Positions 19,011 through 30,360 of a stretch of 64,000 bases of DNA are shown piece by piece (within the stretch, counting starts at the first letter, position 1; the number at the start of each line of letters is the position of its first letter). The stretch is from assembly GCF_009759685.1 (NCBI RefSeq), contig NZ_CP046654.1, positions 1,426,001-1,490,000 on the forward strand, in the 5' to 3' direction. The notes below the pieces were generated by a model that did no database searches, was not told where the DNA came from, and was given only the letters and a program-made list of their open reading frames with translations. This DNA is from Acinetobacter baumannii. GTDB lineage: Bacteria; Pseudomonadota; Gammaproteobacteria; Pseudomonadales; Moraxellaceae. The position numbers and the translations under genes are program-made.

Positions 19011-20273
19011 ATGAAAATCGCGGTATTTGGAACCACCTTACATGCTGGTGTAATGGCAGCATTATTAGCTGAATATGGCAATCAGATCTATTGGTGTACA
19101 AGTGTCACCTGTGAAGAAAACATTTCTATACTTTCTTATCAAGATCAAGAAGTTAATCATTATTTAAATAAACAGAGAAAAGCAGGTTTTTTAAAAGAAA
19201 GTCCTTTTTCTGAAATTCCTTTAGATATTGAAGTTTATTTATTTTGTTTTAGCCCAACACAAATCGAGCTTGCTTTAAAAACAGTTGAAAAGTTGAGCGA
19301 GCGTCCGATAGTTCATCCACGTTTAATGATCAATGGCTCTACTTTTGGTCTACATGGTACGGATCAATTAAAACAACATTTGCCAAAAGATGAGTGGGTT
19401 TATTTTCCTGATGTGATTCAAGAAGGAAATGCAATTAATAGTGTGCTGAATGTAAAGCATGTGATTGTTGGTGTTGAATCGAGCTATGCTCAAGACACTA
19501 TGCAAGAGCTGTTACGTCCTTTTTTCCGTTTTAGCTATCAATATTTATTTATGCCAATTTTAGATGCTGAATTTACAAAGCTCAGCATTTCGGGAATGTT
19601 GGCAACCCGTATTAGCTACATGAATGATTTGGCAATGGTGGCCGAAAAACTCGGTATTGATATTGCTAATGTAAAACATGGTATTGCTGCAGATACACGT
19701 ATTGGTGCAGCCTATTTGTCGGCAGGTGTTGGATTTGGTGGTGAAAACTTTTCACATGATATTTTAACGCTTTCGAGTACTGTATCTGGAACAGGGGCTA
19801 AAAGTCGGTTGCTAGAGCAAGTGTGGGCGATTAATGAGCAACAAAAAGAAATTTTATTCCGTAAATTATGGAATTATTATCACTGTGATTTGAGCGGTAA
19901 AACTGTTGCGATCTGGGGGGCTTCATTTAAGGAAAACACCTCTAGCACTCATAACTCACCTATTCATATTTTGTTAGCTGCATTATGGGCACAAGGGGTA
20001 AAAGTGCGTTTGCATGACCCACAAGCCTTAGATGAGATCGCAACAACTTATGGAGACCGTGAAGATCTGGTTTTATGTGCTGACCAATATGAAGCTGCAC
20101 AGGGAGCTCATGCTTTATGCTTAGTGACAGCATGGAAACAATATTGGAGCCCTGATTTTAAACAGTTACAACAAGTAATGCAGCATCCTCTTATTTTGGA
20201 TGGGCGTAATATTTACGATCCGGCATATGTGAAAGCAAAAGGTTTCGCTTATGAAGGAGTAGGTCGATTATGA
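19011..20273 (+). CDS. ugd: UDP-glucose 6-dehydrogenase
   Basis: This 420-residue enzyme oxidises UDP-glucose to UDP-glucuronate with two NAD. The N-terminal nucleotide-binding segment ([23 protein letters not shown]) is less canonical than in other Ugd proteins. Instead of the usual GGxCxPKD motif the active-site region reads [12 protein letters not shown] (about 240-251), so the catalytic Cys is not obvious. This form is standard for the Acinetobacter K-locus ugd. It lies 115 bp after galU and overlaps gpi by 4 bases. Confidence 0.88.
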   Translation: MKIAVFGTTLHAGVMAALLAEYGNQIYWCTSVTCEENISILSYQDQEVNHYLNKQRKAGFLKESPFSEIPLDIEVYLFCFSPTQIELALKTVEKLSERPIVHPRLMINGSTFGLHGTDQLKQHLPKDEWVYFPDVIQEGNAINSVLNVKHVIVGVESSYAQDTMQELLRPFFRFSYQYLFMPILDAEFTKLSISGMLATRISYMNDLAMVAEKLGIDIANVKHGIAADTRIGAAYLSAGVGFGGENFSHDILTLSSTVSGTGAKSRLLEQVWAINEQQKEILFRKLWNYYHCDLSGKTVAIWGASFKENTSSTHNSPIHILLAALWAQGVKVRLHDPQALDEIATTYGDREDLVLCADQYEAAQGAHALCLVTAWKQYWSPDFKQLQQVMQHPLILDGRNIYDPAYVKAKGFAYEGVGRL

Positions 20274-21940
20274 GTAAATCTATCGAGAAGTTTCCTAAAG
20301 AGTTAGTCTCGCCTATAGCACAGCTTCATTCATTAGTTGAGAAGAATTCAAAATTACATATCAAAGAATTATTTGCAGCCGAGCAAGACCGCTTTCAAAA
20401 CTATTCGGTAAAGTTCGATCAATTGGTTTTTGATTATAGTAAACACCGTATAACAAAAAGTGTTTTAGAACAATTGTTTGCTTTAGCAAAGACGAAACAA
20501 TTAACTCACTGGATTGAGCGCTTATTTTCCCAAGACAAAGTCAACTGTACTGAGCAGCGTGCAGCTATGCACTGGGCTTTGCGTTTACCATCGGAATATT
20601 CTAAATTTCCTGAACTCACAAAACAGGTTCATACTCAATTACAGCGTATGTACGCTTTGGTTGAAAAAATCCATGCTGGGCAATACCGCGGTGCTACGGG
20701 TGAAGTGATTCAGGATGTCGTTAATATTGGTGTAGGTGGTTCCGATTTAGGGCCTCAAATGGTGACCCATGCACTATGCGATTTTAAAGTAAAAACTGCC
20801 AAACCACTTAATGTACACTTTGTTTCGACTATGGATGGTAGCCAGTTATCAGACTTACTCCATCAACTGCGTCCGGAAACAACTTTATTTATTATTTCTT
20901 CAAAGTCATTTGGTACTATTGATACCTTATCAAATGCACAAACAGTTCGTCAGTGGCTTGAAAAAGCTTTAGGAAAGCATGACCGCGTTGTAAAAAGTCA
21001 CTTCATTGGTGTATCTACAAAAGCTGAAAAAATGACTGATTGGGGTATTGCTCCTGAAAATCAGTTGTTGCTTTGGGACTGGGTAGGTGGTCGTTATTCT
21101 CTTTGGTCTTGTATTGGTTTCCCTATAGCTCTGACGATTGGTATAGATGGCTTTCAACAGCTTTTAGCTGGCGCACATGCTGTCGATGAACACTTTCAAA
21201 ATACAAGCTTTGAGCAAAATATACCGGTTCTCATGGCATTACTCGGTATCTGGAATAATAATTTTTTAAATATTCAAACCCATGCGGTATTACCTTATGA
21301 CGGAAGATTAAAGTATTTTGCTGCCTATTTGCAGCAGCTTGAAATGGAGTCTAATGGTAAGTCAGTACAACGTGATGGCCAAAAAGTTGAATTAGATACT
21401 TGTCCGATTGTATGGGGTGAGGTTGGCCCAAATGCACAACATGCATTTTACCAGTTACTCCACCAAGGAACACAGGCAGTAAGCTGTGATTTCATAGCAC
21501 CGATTCAACGCTATAATGCAGATCACTTTACGTATGTAGAGAATGCTGAGGCATTGTTTGAACAACATCACCTCGCATTATCAAATTGTTTGGCGCAATC
21601 ACGTTTATTGGCTTTTGGCAATGAAGCTTTGGATTCAGCTGAATTAAAGAATTTACCAATTTATAAACAATATGAAGGTAATCAGCCAAGCTCGACATTA
21701 CTTTTAAAAGAACTTAATCCATATAGTTTAGGAATGTTGATTGCCTTATATGAACATAAGGTATTTGTTCAGTCGGTAATTTGGAATATTAATCCGTTTG
21801 ATCAATGGGGGGTTGAAAAAGGTAAGCAGATTGCTGATCAGTTACTTCCAATTTTAAACGGTGCTCAAAATGATCTTTCAACACTTGATGCTTCAACACG
21901 TGGTTTGATTAAAATTTTATTAGGAAAAGTCGATGGCTAA
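20270..21940 (+). CDS. gpi: Glucose-6-phosphate isomerase
   Basis: This 556-residue phosphoglucose isomerase interconverts glucose-6-P and fructose-6-P. It shows [18 protein letters not shown] near 153-170, the signature [17 protein letters not shown] near 269-285 and [14 protein letters not shown] near 522-535. Its presence in the K locus links central carbon metabolism to UDP-sugar and UDP-HexNAc synthesis. It overlaps ugd upstream and gne1 downstream, so the genes are coupled. Confidence 0.97.
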   Translation: MSKSIEKFPKELVSPIAQLHSLVEKNSKLHIKELFAAEQDRFQNYSVKFDQLVFDYSKHRITKSVLEQLFALAKTKQLTHWIERLFSQDKVNCTEQRAAMHWALRLPSEYSKFPELTKQVHTQLQRMYALVEKIHAGQYRGATGEVIQDVVNIGVGGSDLGPQMVTHALCDFKVKTAKPLNVHFVSTMDGSQLSDLLHQLRPETTLFIISSKSFGTIDTLSNAQTVRQWLEKALGKHDRVVKSHFIGVSTKAEKMTDWGIAPENQLLLWDWVGGRYSLWSCIGFPIALTIGIDGFQQLLAGAHAVDEHFQNTSFEQNIPVLMALLGIWNNNFLNIQTHAVLPYDGRLKYFAAYLQQLEMESNGKSVQRDGQKVELDTCPIVWGEVGPNAQHAFYQLLHQGTQAVSCDFIAPIQRYNADHFTYVENAEALFEQHHLALSNCLAQSRLLAFGNEALDSAELKNLPIYKQYEGNQPSSTLLLKELNPYSLGMLIALYEHKVFVQSVIWNINPFDQWGVEKGKQIADQLLPILNGAQNDLSTLDASTRGLIKILLGKVDG

Positions 21941-22949
21941 AATTTTAGTTACAGGTGGTGCAGGTTATATTGGTTCGCACACTTGTGTAGAGCTCTTAGA
22001 AGCAGGTCATGAAGTTATTGTATTTGATAATCTTTCAAATAGTTCAAAAGAATCTTTAAATAGAGTTCAAGAGATCACTCAAAAAGGTTTAACTTTTGTA
22101 GAGGGTGATATTCGGAATTCTGGTGAGCTTGACCGAGTGTTTCAAGAGCATGCAATTGATGCGGTTATTCATTTTGCAGGTTTAAAAGCAGTAGGTGAAA
22201 GCCAGGAAAAACCGCTTATTTATTTTGATAATAATATTGCAGGCAGTATTCAACTGGTGAAGTCAATGGAGAAAGCTGGTGTTTATACATTAGTATTTAG
22301 CTCCTCTGCGACCGTATATGATGAGGCAAATACCTCTCCGCTGAATGAAGAAATGCCAACAGGTATGCCAAGTAATAATTATGGATATACAAAACTAATT
22401 GTTGAGCAATTATTACAAAAACTTTCAGTAGCTGACTCTAAATGGTCTATTGCTTTACTACGTTATTTTAACCCTGTAGGTGCACATAAGAGTGGGCGTA
22501 TTGGTGAAGACCCTCAAGGTATTCCAAATAATTTAATGCCTTATGTGACTCAAGTTGCTGTGGGTCGCCGTGAGAAACTATCTATTTATGGTAATGATTA
22601 CGATACAATAGATGGTACAGGTGTGCGAGATTATATCCATGTTGTTGACTTGGCGAATGCACATTTATGTGCTTTAAATAACCGCTTACAGGCGCAAGGT
22701 TGCCGTGCATGGAATATTGGTACAGGTAATGGTTCATCTGTTTTACAAGTCAAAAATACCTTTGAACAAGTGAATGGTGTACCTGTTGCTTTTGAGTTCG
22801 CTCCACGTAGAGCAGGGGATGTTGCGACTTCTTTTGCGGACAATGCTCGCGCAGTTGCTGAGTTGGGTTGGAAACCTCAATATGGCTTAGAAGATATGCT
22901 TAAGGATAGCTGGAATTGGCAAAAGCAGAATCCTAATGGCTACAATTAA
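21933..22949 (+). CDS. gne1: UDP-glucose / UDP-GlcNAc 4-epimerase
   Basis: This 338-residue extended SDR epimerase has NAD-binding GGAGYIGSH (residues 7-15), catalytic SSSATVY (about 123-129) and YGYTK (about 149-153). It interconverts UDP-Glc with UDP-Gal and probably UDP-GlcNAc with UDP-GalNAc, as inferred for the K-locus gne1. It overlaps gpi by 8 bases and is the last plus-strand gene of the locus, followed by a terminator shared with convergent pgm. Confidence 0.94.
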   Translation: MAKILVTGGAGYIGSHTCVELLEAGHEVIVFDNLSNSSKESLNRVQEITQKGLTFVEGDIRNSGELDRVFQEHAIDAVIHFAGLKAVGESQEKPLIYFDNNIAGSIQLVKSMEKAGVYTLVFSSSATVYDEANTSPLNEEMPTGMPSNNYGYTKLIVEQLLQKLSVADSKWSIALLRYFNPVGAHKSGRIGEDPQGIPNNLMPYVTQVAVGRREKLSIYGNDYDTIDGTGVRDYIHVVDLANAHLCALNNRLQAQGCRAWNIGTGNGSSVLQVKNTFEQVNGVPVAFEFAPRRAGDVATSFADNARAVAELGWKPQYGLEDMLKDSWNWQKQNPNGYN

Positions 22950-22957
22950 ATTCGGAT

Positions 22958-22987
22958 AAAAAAGGAGCGATTTGCTCCTTTTTTATT
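22958..22987. terminator. Bidirectional terminator between gne1 and pgm
   Basis: AAAGGAGC and GCTCCTTT arms around a five-base loop, with A and T tracts on the two sides, between convergent genes. Confidence 0.88.
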
Positions 22988-22992
22988 TTTAA

Positions 22993-24363
22993 TTAGTTCT
23001 GAATTAATCCAGTCAACTCATCTACATAATATTGCATTGGCTGAGCTTGACTATCTGTACGGCTTTCAATATTAAGACGTAACAAAGGCTCAGTATTTGA
23101 AGCACGGACGTTAAAGCGCCATGTGCCAAAGTCGAGGCTTACCCCATCGGTACGGTCAATTTGTGGATTTTGATTCGCATAGAAGTCGAAAATCTTTTGA
23201 ATCGTAGTTTGCGTATCGACTACTTTAAAGTTGATTTCACCACTACAAGGGAACTTGGCAATCATATTTTCAACGAGTGTTGAGAGAGATTGTCCTGTTT
23301 CAGAGAGTAGAGCAATGGTGAGTAACCAGGGAATCATACCACTGTCACAGTAAGCAAAATCACGGAAATAGTGGTGAGCACTCATTTCACCGCCATATAC
23401 GGCATTGTGTTCACGCATAACATCTTTAATAAATGCATGCCCCGATTTTGACTGTACAGCAACACCTTTGTATTCGTCGACGATATCAAATGTGTTCCAC
23501 ACTAAACGTGGGTCATGCACAATTTTTTCGCCTGACTGTTTGATTAAGAAAGCTTGAGCCAATAGGCCAACAATATAGTAGCCCTCAATGAATTGTCCTT
23601 TTTCATCGAACAAGAAACAGCGGTCAAAGTCGCCGTCCCATGCAATACCCATATCTGCTTTATGCTCAAGAACAGCATTTCGGGTACTGTCACGGTTTTC
23701 AATTAAAATTGGGTTAGGGATGCCATTTGGGAAAGTACCATCTGCTTCATGATGAATTTTAATAAATTCAACCGGTACATTAAGCGCTTTAAATTTTTCT
23801 TCAATGGCATCAATCACATGACCAGCTGCACCATTACCCGCGTTTACCACTAACTTTAATGGACGGATTTTTGCAGGTTCAATATAAGTCAGTAGATGGT
23901 CAACGAACTCAGGCAAAATGTTATAGCTTTGCGTTGTACCTTTTTGGCTAACTTCTTCAAAGTTATTGGTCTCTGCTAAAGCCTGAATTTCTTTTAAACC
24001 AGTATCGGCACTAATTGGACGAGCATTTTCTCGAACCAATTTCATACCGTTATAGTCCATTGGGTTATGACTCGCAGTTACTTCTATACCACCTTGTACG
24101 TCTAAATGAAAAGCGGCAAAGTACACTTCTTCAGTACCCGTCATGCCTAAATCAAGCACATTCACACCCGCATCATTTAAACCGCGGATGGTCGCTTGTT
24201 TTAAAGCCTCACTGCTTAGACGAATATCACAACCTACAACCACAGTTTTTGGTTTATAGATTTGTCCGTAAGCGCGGCCAATTTTATAGGCGATTTCTTC
24301 ATTCAATTCGGTGCCGAGTTTGCCTCGGATATCATAAGCTTTAAAACACGTTAAAGTAGTCAT
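22993..24363 (-). CDS. pgm: Phosphoglucomutase / phosphomannomutase
   Basis: This 456-residue alpha-D-phosphohexomutase interconverts the 6-phosphate and 1-phosphate of glucose or mannose, feeding galU. The N-terminal domain has [10 protein letters not shown] (8-17). The phosphoserine loop [13 protein letters not shown] is near residue 96-108, the Mg loop DGDFDR near 244-249, the sugar-binding GGEMSAH near 323-329, and the phosphate-binding loop [10 protein letters not shown] near 419-428. It is convergent with gne1, the usual Acinetobacter arrangement. Confidence 0.96.
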   Translation of the reverse strand: MTTLTCFKAYDIRGKLGTELNEEIAYKIGRAYGQIYKPKTVVVGCDIRLSSEALKQATIRGLNDAGVNVLDLGMTGTEEVYFAAFHLDVQGGIEVTASHNPMDYNGMKLVRENARPISADTGLKEIQALAETNNFEEVSQKGTTQSYNILPEFVDHLLTYIEPAKIRPLKLVVNAGNGAAGHVIDAIEEKFKALNVPVEFIKIHHEADGTFPNGIPNPILIENRDSTRNAVLEHKADMGIAWDGDFDRCFLFDEKGQFIEGYYIVGLLAQAFLIKQSGEKIVHDPRLVWNTFDIVDEYKGVAVQSKSGHAFIKDVMREHNAVYGGEMSAHHYFRDFAYCDSGMIPWLLTIALLSETGQSLSTLVENMIAKFPCSGEINFKVVDTQTTIQKIFDFYANQNPQIDRTDGVSLDFGTWRFNVRASNTEPLLRLNIESRTDSQAQPMQYYVDELTGLIQN

Positions 24364-24553
24364 TATTCAATTCAATACATGTGGTTTGAGTTGTGTGCAC
24401 ATTATACATAGATCATCAAATTGGTACGTTTATAGTTTTTATATTCAAATTTTGCACTTCATTTCTGTAGGTCATATTTAAGTTTATAAGGAAGCTTTTT
24501 TACGACTTTAGTCGAATAAATAAATTAGAAATAGCTTGATTTTTCTTAGTTAT

Positions 24554-24568
24554 ATTGGTCATACCAAT
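24554..24568. promoter_or_regulatory. Candidate LldR operator O1
   Basis: Perfect dyad ATTGGTCATACCAAT. FadR-family LldR proteins bind TTGGT-N3-ACCAA-like sites ahead of lldP. An identical copy lies 105 bp downstream and a degenerate one (ATTGATCTTACCAAT) at 24587-24601. Confidence 0.75.
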
Positions 24569-24586
24569 TATGGTAATTATTTAATC

Positions 24587-24601
24587 ATTGATCTTACCAA
24601 T
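24587..24601. promoter_or_regulatory. Candidate imperfect LldR operator between O1 and O2
   Basis: ATTGATCTTACCAAT keeps the right half-site ACCAAT and four of the first five bases on the left (ATTGA against ATTGG). It lies 33 bp centre-to-centre from O1. Confidence 0.5.
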
Positions 24602-24658
24602 AACTGTGTTTATGATGCGCATTGTGGTTTAAGGAAAAACATTTGCACTTAAATTTTA

Positions 24659-24673
24659 ATTGGTCATACCAAT
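24659..24673. promoter_or_regulatory. Candidate LldR operator O2
   Basis: Exact copy of the 15-bp dyad at 24554-24568, 63 bp before the lldP start codon and 105 bp centre-to-centre from O1, a whole number of helical turns. That spacing would suit DNA looping by LldR. Confidence 0.75.
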
Positions 24674-24735
24674 TTGTGTTGAATGTTGAAATTTTAAGGT
24701 ACAAAAATTCGCCCCGGCATTTCAAGGAGATGACA

Positions 24736-26397
24736 ATGCTCAATATGTGGCAACAACTTTATGACCCTTTAAATAATATTTGGCTGTCTAGTGCGGTTGC
24801 ATTAATCCCGATTATTTTCTTCTTTTTGGCCTTGGCTGTTTTTCGTTTAAAAGGCAGTATCGCGGGTACGGGCACAGTTATTATTGCATTACTGATTGCG
24901 CTATTTTTCTATCAAATGCCTGGTCAAATGGCCTTTGCGTCAATCATTTACGGTTTCTTCTACGGTCTATGGCCAATTTCATGGATCATTATCGGGGCAG
25001 TTTTTCTATACAAGATTTCGGTAAAAACAGGCCAGTTTGAGGTTATTCGCTCAAGCATTCTATCTATTACCGAAGACCAACGTCTGCAAATGTTACTCGT
25101 TGGTTTTGCATTTGGTACTTTCCTTGAAGGAGCTGCGGGCTTTGGTGCTCCTGTCGCAATTACCGCTGCACTACTTGTCGGTTTAGGGTTTAAGCCACTT
25201 TACGCTGCTGGTTTATGTTTAATTGTAAATACAGCGCCAGTGGCATTTGGTGCGATGGGTATTCCAATTATTGTGGCGGGGCAGGTTTCCGGTGTAGACA
25301 CTATGGAAATTAGCCAGATGGTGGGTCGTCAGTTGCCATTTTTAACCATTATTGTGCTGTTCTGGATTATGGCGATTATGGATGGCTGGCGTGGTGTTAA
25401 GGAAACTTGGCCTGCGGTATTGGTCGGTGGTGGTGCTTTTGCGATTGCTCAGTATCTCACCTCTAACTTTATTGGCCCTGAGTTACCAGACATTACCGCA
25501 GCAATTGCTTCATTGGTCAGCCTGACGTTGTTATTCCGTGTTTGGAAACCAAAACATATTTTCCGTTTTGAACCTGAAGCAGGTCAGACTTTGACTCAGC
25601 AACCTACAACAGTTCAACGTTATAGCATTGGCAAAATTGCAAAGGCATGGTCTCCATTTGCTATTTTAACGGTAATGGTCACGATCTGGAGCGTTAAGCC
25701 ATTTAAAGCATTATTTGCAAAAGATGGTGCTCTTGAACACTGGATTTTTAAACTTGAAGTGCCGTATTTACATAAATTGGTCGAGAAAATGCCGCCGATT
25801 GTGTCCGAGATAAAACCATACGAAGCAATTTATAAGTTTGACTGGTTCTCTGCAACAGGTACTGCAATTTTTATTGCTGCGATCATCACAGTTATTTTCT
25901 TAAAAAGGAAAGCAAGTGAGGCAGTAACAACCTTCGGTGAAACGCTCAATGAGTTAAAAACACCGATTTACTCGATTGGTATGGTGTTGGCATTTGCTTT
26001 TATTGCGAACTATTCAGGTTTATCTGCAACTTTGGCTTTGGCTCTATCGCATACGGGTCATGCGTTTACTTTCTTCTCGCCATTTTTGGGTTGGCTTGGT
26101 GTGTTCCTTACTGGTTCAGACACTTCTTCAAATGCTTTGTTCTCGGCATTACAGGCAACCACCGCTCAGCAAATTGGTATTCCGGAAGTGTTATTGGTCG
26201 CTGCGAATACCAGTGGTGGTGTGACAGGTAAAATGATTTCGCCACAGTCGATTGCGATTGCTTGTGCCGCAGTAGGCTTAGTTGGAAAAGAGTCTGACTT
26301 GTTCCGTTTCACGGTAAAACATAGCATCATATTCACTGTCTTTGTTGGCATCATTATCACGGTTCAGGCTTATCTGGTTCCGTGGATGATTCCATAA
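24736..26397 (+). CDS. lldP: L-lactate permease
   Basis: This 553-residue lactate:proton symporter of the LctP family has about 12-14 transmembrane segments and conserved stretches [20 protein letters not shown] (about 145-164) and [14 protein letters not shown] near 460. The start is placed at the ATG at 24736, preceded by AAGGAG at 24724-24729. The frame stays open to 24622, but that N-terminal extension would overlap operator O2 and is not hydrophobic. It is first gene of the lldP-lldR-lldD-dld operon. Confidence 0.95.
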   Translation: MLNMWQQLYDPLNNIWLSSAVALIPIIFFFLALAVFRLKGSIAGTGTVIIALLIALFFYQMPGQMAFASIIYGFFYGLWPISWIIIGAVFLYKISVKTGQFEVIRSSILSITEDQRLQMLLVGFAFGTFLEGAAGFGAPVAITAALLVGLGFKPLYAAGLCLIVNTAPVAFGAMGIPIIVAGQVSGVDTMEISQMVGRQLPFLTIIVLFWIMAIMDGWRGVKETWPAVLVGGGAFAIAQYLTSNFIGPELPDITAAIASLVSLTLLFRVWKPKHIFRFEPEAGQTLTQQPTTVQRYSIGKIAKAWSPFAILTVMVTIWSVKPFKALFAKDGALEHWIFKLEVPYLHKLVEKMPPIVSEIKPYEAIYKFDWFSATGTAIFIAAIITVIFLKRKASEAVTTFGETLNELKTPIYSIGMVLAFAFIANYSGLSATLALALSHTGHAFTFFSPFLGWLGVFLTGSDTSSNALFSALQATTAQQIGIPEVLLVAANTSGGVTGKMISPQSIAIACAAVGLVGKESDLFRFTVKHSIIFTVFVGIIITVQAYLVPWMIP

Positions 26398-26416
26398 CTC
26401 CAGTGAAGGAAACGCG

Positions 26417-27168
26417 ATGAGAATCTCCGATCAAGTGGTCATGAAATTGCAGGCATTAATTGAAGAGCGTCATATGAAAAAAGGTGATCGTTTGCCTGCC
26501 GAGCGCCAGCTTGCAACTAGCTTAGGAGTTTCTCGTCCATCCTTACGTGAAGCAATTCAACAGCTCAATAGTCAAGGTGTACTGATTAGTCGCCGTGGCG
26601 ATGGAACTTATATTCAGCAATTACCTGAACAATGGCCCCAGCAACTGATTGTGAACCCAATCAGCAACCTGATTGAAGAAGATCCGTTATACCGTTTTGA
26701 TGTGCAAGAGGCGCGTTTGGTACTCGAAGGGGGACTGCATGGTATGCCGCATTACGTTCAACGCCTGAGGATCGCGCCAAAATTCATCATTATTTTAATG
26801 AAATTAGTCGCCATCAAAATGCGGGTGACTCAGCACAGGCTGCGGTCGCGGATGCTGAATTCCACTTAGCGATTGCTGAAGCATCTCACAATGTGGTGCT
26901 GATTCAAATGATGCGAAGTCTATTTGATTTGCTGCAATACAACGTCTTGTTAGGGCGTAAGAAAGTTTATAACGACCCCGTAAATGGTGACTTGCTGAGC
27001 GAGCAGCATTTTCAGGTGATGGATGCTATTGATCGTAAAGATCCCGAGGCCGCACGCCAAGCTGTCTGCGGTCATATTGAATTTGTGATTAATCATGTGC
27101 GTTCTCTGGATGAAGATGAAGCTCGCCAGAAACGTGCAAATCGTTTAAATAGAGTTGATTCAAAATGA
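26417..27168 (+). pseudogene. lldR: lldR, GntR/FadR-family lactate regulator, frameshifted
   Basis: The two halves of LldR are in different frames. The first (26417-26869) has the GntR winged helix (RLPAERQLATSLGVSRPSLR, about 24-43) and continues in frame up to LVLEGG. The second frame (from about 26734, with its open end at 26893-27168) carries the rest of the ligand-binding FCD domain (TAWYAALRSTPEDRA onward, then FHLAIAEASHNVVLIQMMRS). The break falls in a run of five G at 26729-26733. A sixth G restores a single product of about 250 residues reading EGGTAWYAA, the family consensus. So this copy is either a true one-base deletion or a sequencing error. If real, the protein keeps the DNA-binding domain but loses lactate sensing. 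Confidence 0.85.
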
Positions 27169-28316
27169 TTATTTCTTCTGGCAATGATTATCGTGCTGCG
27201 GCACAACGTCGCTTACCCCCATTTTTATTTCACTACATTGATGGTGGTGCGTATGCGGAATATACCTTAAAGCGTAACGTACAAGATTTGTCAGAAATTG
27301 CATTGCGTCAGCGTGTGCTGAATGACATGTCCGCGTTGAGTTTAGAGACAAAACTGTTTAATGAAACGCTGTCGATGCCAGTTGCCTTGGCGCCTGTGGG
27401 TTTAACAGGTATGTATGCACGCCGTGGTGAAGTACAAGCCGCAATGGCAGCCGATAAAAAAGGTATTCCATTTACGCTTTCAACGGTTTCTGTTTGCCCG
27501 ATTGAGGAAGTTGCACCTGCAATTAACCGTCCGATGTGGTTCCAGCTTTATGTATTACGCGATCGAGGTTTTATGCGTAATGCTTTGGAACGTGCAAAAG
27601 CAGCGGGTTGTTCAACACTGGTGTTTACCGTAGATATGCCTGTGCCGGGTGCACGTTACCGTGATGCCCATTCGGGTATGAGTGGGCCAAATGCTGCGAT
27701 GCGTCGTTATATGCAATCAGTATTTCATCCGCATTGGTCATGGAATGTTGGCTTAATGGGTCGTCCGCACGACTTGGGTAATATCTCTAAATATTTAGGT
27801 AAACCGACTGGGCTTGAAGACTATATCGGCTGGTTAGGCTCGAACTTTGACCCATCGATTTCATGGAAAGACCTTGAGTGGATTCGTGAGTTTTGGGATG
27901 GCCCAATGGTGATTAAAGGCATTTTAGACCCTGAAGATGCCAAAGATGCTGTGCGTTTTGGTGCAGATGGTATTGTGGTATCGAATCACGGCGGTCGTCA
28001 GTTAGATGGCGTGATGTCATCTGCTCGTGCATTGCCTGCAATTGCCGATGCCGTGAAAGGTGATTTGGCCATTTTGGCTGACTCAGGCATTCGTAATGGT
28101 TTAGACGTGGTGCGTATGTTGGCGCTCGGTGCCGATACGGTTTTACTTGGTCGTGCGTTTGTGTATGCCTTGGCAGCAGCAGGTGGGCAAGGGGTTTCGA
28201 ACTTGCTTGATTTGATTGATAAAGAAATGCGTGTTGCGATGACGCTCACGGGTGCTAAGTCGATTTCGGATATTAATGCGGATTGTTTAGTACAGGCGAT
28301 TAAACAAGGACTTTAA
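27165..28316 (+). CDS. lldD: L-lactate dehydrogenase (FMN, quinone-linked)
   Basis: This 383-residue FMN-dependent alpha-hydroxy-acid oxidase converts L-lactate to pyruvate and passes electrons to quinone at the inner membrane. [20 protein letters not shown] is near residue 71-90 and [12 protein letters not shown] near 106-117. The catalytic His and substrate Arg are in [11 protein letters not shown] (about 273-283), and the FMN phosphate loop is [15 protein letters not shown] (about 303-317). It overlaps the remains of lldR by 4 bases. Confidence 0.96.
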   Translation: MIISSGNDYRAAAQRRLPPFLFHYIDGGAYAEYTLKRNVQDLSEIALRQRVLNDMSALSLETKLFNETLSMPVALAPVGLTGMYARRGEVQAAMAADKKGIPFTLSTVSVCPIEEVAPAINRPMWFQLYVLRDRGFMRNALERAKAAGCSTLVFTVDMPVPGARYRDAHSGMSGPNAAMRRYMQSVFHPHWSWNVGLMGRPHDLGNISKYLGKPTGLEDYIGWLGSNFDPSISWKDLEWIREFWDGPMVIKGILDPEDAKDAVRFGADGIVVSNHGGRQLDGVMSSARALPAIADAVKGDLAILADSGIRNGLDVVRMLALGADTVLLGRAFVYALAAAGGQGVSNLLDLIDKEMRVAMTLTGAKSISDINADCLVQAIKQGL

Positions 28317-28641
28317 AACATAGTAAGTGAAGCAGTAAGCACAGCCTCAAAATTTGGTGATTTGCTGATGTTTTACGTATAGGCATTTGTCACTTTTGAA
28401 AGGTCAAAAGTAACCAAAAACCTTTTGTTGAGCAAACCGTACTTCCTTGTACGGTTGCTCAACAGGCGGCATCCCTGCCGCCAATGCGTCGCCAATTTGC
28501 ATTAAATCTAATACCTAGAGATTAGCTGCTGGTGCTAAGCGTCAATGAGCTGCTTACATCGAAGTTTTCCCTGTAAGACTACGTCGTGTTGCTCTAAATT
28601 TAAAAAAACTATGTGGTATGGATGACCAAAAGGAAACCATC
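28317..28641. other. Gene-free region between lldD and dld
   Basis: This 325-bp spacer inside the lactate operon holds three consecutive stem-loops, described separately. No protein-coding potential was recognised. A frame open back to 28618 upstream of dld is not the preferred start. Confidence 0.6.
28393..28482. repeat. Cluster of three stem-loops (REP-like element)
   Basis: Three adjacent perfect or near-perfect hairpins: CTTTTGA/TCAAAAG (28393-28410), TTGAGCA-ACCGTAC with GTACGGT-TGCTCAA (28428-28462) and GGCGGCA-TCCC-TGCCGCC (28465-28482). None is followed by a T tract, so they are not classical terminators. The layout looks like a dispersed intergenic element or an mRNA-processing/stabilising structure between lldD and dld. 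Confidence 0.65.
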
Positions 28642-30348
28642 ATGCAAACATTTTCTCCTAAAGCAGTGATCGAACGTTTACAGAATATTGTAGGGCGTTC
28701 TTATGTTTTGACCGATGATCAAAGTACGCGTCAGTACCGTCAAGGTCGTCGTTTTGGTGAGGGGAAAGTGCTTGCAGTGGTTGTACCAGGGACCTTGCTA
28801 GAGCAATGGCAGGTGCTCCAAGCTGCAATTGAGGCAGACTGTATTGTGATTATGCAGGCGGCCAATACGGGATTGACCGGTGGTTCAACTCCGTATGGCG
28901 ATGACTATGATCGTCCTGTTTTGGTGATGAGTACCCGCCGTTTAAAGGGTATTCAAGTCATCCATGACGGCAAGCAAGTCATTTGTTTACCGGGTGCGAC
29001 CTTAGATAATTTAGAGCAAATTTTAAAAGGCTATAATCGTGAACCACATTCGGTGATTGGTTCATCTTGTATTGGTGCATCGGTACTCGGCGGTGTGTGT
29101 AATAACTCTGGTGGTGCACTGGTACGCCGTGGTCCTGCGTATACGGAACTGGCGTTATATGCTCAGGTGAACTCTGCTGGTCAATTAGAGCTGGTGAATC
29201 ATTTAGGCGTAAATTTGGGCTCGACACCCGAAGAAATTTTGACTCGTTTAGAGAAGCAGCAATACAAAGCCGTAGATATTTTAGATGATAGCGAAAAGCA
29301 GGCGTCTGACCATCGTTATGCGCACGATGTGACGCAAGTGGATGAGGATACGCCTGCTCGTTTTAATGCAGACCCGTCACGATTATTTGAAGCATCAGGT
29401 TCGGCAGGTAAAGTCTGTGTGTTTGCTGTACGCCTTGATACCTATGAAAAAGTAGAGAGCAGTGTTTTTTATATTGGTAGTAATGATGCCGATGATTTAA
29501 CGGCTATTCGTCGCTACTTACTGACCTCACTGCCAAGCTTGCCAATTGCGGGCGAATATATTCACCGTGATGCTTATTTGATTGGTGAAAAGTACGGAAA
29601 AGACACCTTCTTATTTATTGAAAAGTTTGGTACAGCCAATGTTCCAAAAGCTTTCGCGATGAAAGACAAAGTCGATGGCTTTTTAGAAAAATTTAAAATT
29701 AAAGGTTTAACAGACCAGATTTTACAGGCAATTACCTTCTTTTTACCGAGTCATTTGCCTAAGCGTATGACCGAATATCGAGATCGTTATGAGCACCATT
29801 TAGTGTTACGTGTTGAAAATAATTCAAAAGCTCAGACCGAGCAGTTTTTAAAAGAATATTTTGCAGTGCATCAGTCAGGCAACTATTTCGTATGTAGTGA
29901 AGAGGAAGGTCGAAAGGCGTTCTTACACCGTTTTGCGATTGCAGGAGCTGCAATTCGTTATCGCGATACACACCGTAGTGAAGTTGAAGATATTGTGGCG
30001 CTTGATATTGCGTTACGTCGTAATGACCGCGAATGGGTAGAGCAACTACCAGCCGAGATGGAAAACAAAATTCTCTATAAACTCTATTATGGGCATTTCT
30101 TTTGTCATGTGTTCCATCAAGACTATATTCTTAAAAAGGGCAATGACCCTTTAGAAATGGAACATCAAATGTGGAAATTACTCGATGCGCGCCGTGCTGA
30201 ATATCCGGCAGAGCATAATGTCGGGCATCTTTATATTGCCAAGCCTGCCTTAGCCAACTTTTATCAAAAACTCGACCCAACCAATAGCTTTAATGTGGGG
30301 ATTGGACATACCTCAAAACTGAAATATTGGGGCAAGGCTAAATCGTAA
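28642..30348 (+). CDS. dld: D-lactate dehydrogenase (FAD, quinone-linked)
   Basis: This 568-residue peripheral membrane flavoprotein oxidises D-lactate to pyruvate. The FAD_binding_4 domain is at about 40-210, with ANTGLTGGSTPYG near 74-86 and IGSSCIGASVLGGVCNNSGG near 138-157. The rest is the membrane-binding Lact-deh domain characteristic of Dld. The ATG at 28642 follows AAAGGAAACC and gives the standard N-terminus (MQTFSPKAVIERLQ). It is last gene of the lactate cluster and is followed by a strong terminator. Confidence 0.96.
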   Translation: MQTFSPKAVIERLQNIVGRSYVLTDDQSTRQYRQGRRFGEGKVLAVVVPGTLLEQWQVLQAAIEADCIVIMQAANTGLTGGSTPYGDDYDRPVLVMSTRRLKGIQVIHDGKQVICLPGATLDNLEQILKGYNREPHSVIGSSCIGASVLGGVCNNSGGALVRRGPAYTELALYAQVNSAGQLELVNHLGVNLGSTPEEILTRLEKQQYKAVDILDDSEKQASDHRYAHDVTQVDEDTPARFNADPSRLFEASGSAGKVCVFAVRLDTYEKVESSVFYIGSNDADDLTAIRRYLLTSLPSLPIAGEYIHRDAYLIGEKYGKDTFLFIEKFGTANVPKAFAMKDKVDGFLEKFKIKGLTDQILQAITFFLPSHLPKRMTEYRDRYEHHLVLRVENNSKAQTEQFLKEYFAVHQSGNYFVCSEEEGRKAFLHRFAIAGAAIRYRDTHRSEVEDIVALDIALRRNDREWVEQLPAEMENKILYKLYYGHFFCHVFHQDYILKKGNDPLEMEHQMWKLLDARRAEYPAEHNVGHLYIAKPALANFYQKLDPTNSFNVGIGHTSKLKYWGKAKS

Positions 30349-30360
30349 TATCGAGACATA

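Larger units (their letters stand above)
24364..24735. promoter_or_regulatory. Gene-free region between pgm and lldP (divergent promoters)
   Basis: This 372-bp AT-rich region holds the promoters for pgm (minus) and the lactate operon (plus), plus the LldR-type operators listed separately. An in-frame extension of lldP back to 24622 exists, but the real start is at 24736. Confidence 0.75.

Noticed and set aside
24622..24735. N-terminal extension of lldP
   Set aside because: The extension overlaps a candidate operator and lacks a ribosome binding site; the ATG at 24736 has AAGGAG.
26893..27168. Separate 91-codon gene after lldR
   Set aside because: Its protein is the C-terminal part of the LldR ligand-binding domain in a shifted frame, so it is a fragment of the frameshifted gene.
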